The notes under the pieces are model-generated. The model had not been told where the DNA came from. It was given only the letters and a program-made list of their open reading frames with translations, and did not search any database. DNA of 30,105 bases from Dichomitus squalens LYAD-421 SS1. Taxonomy: Eukaryota > Basidiomycota > Agaricomycetes > Polyporales > Polyporaceae. The stretch lies in contig NW_006766942.1 in NCBI RefSeq assembly GCF_000275845.1, positions 118,058 through 148,162 of the forward strand, read 5' to 3'. Position numbers and translations under genes: made by a program. This document shows, one piece after another, positions 29,151-30,105 of the stretch. Positions within the stretch are counted from its first letter, which is position 1; the number at the start of each line of letters is the position of its first letter.

Positions 29151-29210
29151 CGTGGTGCGTGGTCAGTTGCGATCAGCATAAAACGGCGGTGAGACTGACA
29201 CTAATAAATT

Positions 29211-29220
29211 ACTTTTATAC
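29211..29220 (-). promoter_or_regulatory. TATA box of the five-exon anchored-protein gene
   Basis: GTATAAAAGT on the minus strand, about 60 bp before the ATG at 29150. The best TATA match in the window. Confidence 0.65.
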
Positions 29221-30105
29221 GGCGAAACCGTGGGCGCTCGACATTTGGATTGTTTTCGAAATCTAGGCATGGCGTCATCAGACGGGAGCTGCGCTCGCGC
29301 TGGATGCACAATGGGCACTGCGCAGTGACTGTGCGTTGCGGCGAGAGGTGTCCAAATGTGTATTCAACGCGCGAGTGTATACATGCGCAGCAACGTCAGA
29401 TGAGGTGACGAGCGTGGATCAAATCTGACGGAAGTATGTATGAGCACGGGAACTGCGGCCTGCTGCGATAAGTCGTCTTGCGTGCTCTCTAGCTCTCGAG
29501 CAATCAGACATGATGCCAGCGAACGAGCGAGCACGAACGGAGTCGGGGGGGATGCGCTAGCCCCTCCGCAGCATAGGAATACGCGCAGCATCTAGAATAT
29601 GATAAAGTACCATGTGTACCGCACACGAGTAGCGGAAGATAGTAGATGACTACACCTCGGGGTGATCCCGACCTGTCATACATATGGGCTGGCGACCCCG
29701 GGACGGTATCCGGAATGATATCAGATCCATATCTGGTCCGGATACCGAGACCATATGAAGTCAGCTCTTACCGGTGTCATACAGTCCAGCCCATATGATG
29801 TCTATATAGGCCACTGTATGGATAGCATATGGGTCTCGTATGTACAGGGTGTTGGTGAGAGAGCGCCCGCATGGCAGGCACCAGGGTGGCATTCGTTTTA
29901 GGTAATATTACTTATCGTCTGCAATATACATATAATCACACTTGGGAGATAGCCGCAATGCTGCTATTCATTCTGGTATATAGGATCGCGCATTACAATG
30001 AAAGGAGTGTTGGGATAGATACACGAAAGGAGGGAACAGTCGGCGGCGGGTGTCCCATACAACATACTATAGCCAGGAGCACCAAGAGTCATACCGCCCG
30101 NACTA
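29221..30105. other. Intergenic end of the window with palindromes; N at 30101
   Basis: AT-richer than the genes to its left, especially after 29680, with many ATATG words. No gene is recognised. The single N at 30101 may mark an assembly gap or a low-quality base. Confidence 0.5.
29681..29797. repeat. Nested inverted repeats (possible tiny foldback element)
   Basis: Outer arms CATATGGGCTGG (29681-29692) and CCAGCCCATATG (29786-29797) are perfect. Inside lie CGGTATCCGGA (29704-29714) and TCCGGATACCG (29737-29747), also perfect. CAGAT/ATCTG lie near the centre. The two pairs do not share one centre, so it is not a single simple palindrome. Confidence 0.8.

Noticed and set aside
1..30105. CRISPR array, rRNA genes or bacterial operons
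   Set aside because: No regularly spaced repeats of that kind, no rRNA-like segments, and genes carry spliceosomal introns.

Overview
The window looks like nuclear DNA of a filamentous basidiomycete, probably an Agaricomycete. The basis is: short GT-AG introns of 47-94 bp inside moderately GC-rich genes; Agaricomycete-type BTB/POZ proteins; a chromovirus-type Ty3/Gypsy element; and a LINE tail with an RNase H domain. Family names come from reading the translations, not from a search.

Left third (1-7165), transposon nest. A plus-strand Gypsy chromovirus fills 886-5522: the 3' part of the protease, then RT, RNase H, integrase, chromodomain, polypurine tract and 3' LTR. It is dead, with three stop codons that each fit one C-to-T change. 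Two LTRs of the same family are inserted in it in antisense. The one at 3850-4424 is a solo LTR. The one at 316-885 is best read as the 5' LTR of a second copy running left out of the window, because a primer-binding site that matches the family's own mRNA start lies beside it. Next come a 120-bp inverted repeat pair (5652-5771 / 6387-6505) and a 621-bp non-autonomous, hAT-like DNA transposon (6545-7165) with 26-bp perfect inverted ends and helically spaced subterminal motifs.

Middle (7166-17800), gene-poor. It holds the last exon of an unknown minus-strand gene (8426-9082), a spliced minus-strand gene reconstructed here (10886-11550), a weak membrane-protein relic (about 12560-13010), a clean two-exon gene (13154-13628), a hypothetical gene behind a TATA box and a leader intron (15267-15836), and a decayed LINE 3' end (about 16040-16890).

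Right (17800-29260), the most conserved part. Two BTB/POZ genes converge tail to tail (17866-21438 plus; 21802-22790 minus) and share a motif after the BTB fold. Then come a microbial-type PARG (TIGR02452-like) gene (23899-24810 minus) and a tandem pair of paralogous genes (25940-27266 and 27646-29150, both minus). The second of the pair has a membrane anchor and a C-terminal half rich in repeated 'TSNG' motifs. The last kilobase has nested palindromes, no clear gene, and an N at 30101.

No CRISPR array, rRNA or convincing tRNA was seen. The genes do not form an operon-like pathway. The main stories are a same-family retrotransposon nest with likely self-priming, and local duplication of BTB and anchored-protein genes.
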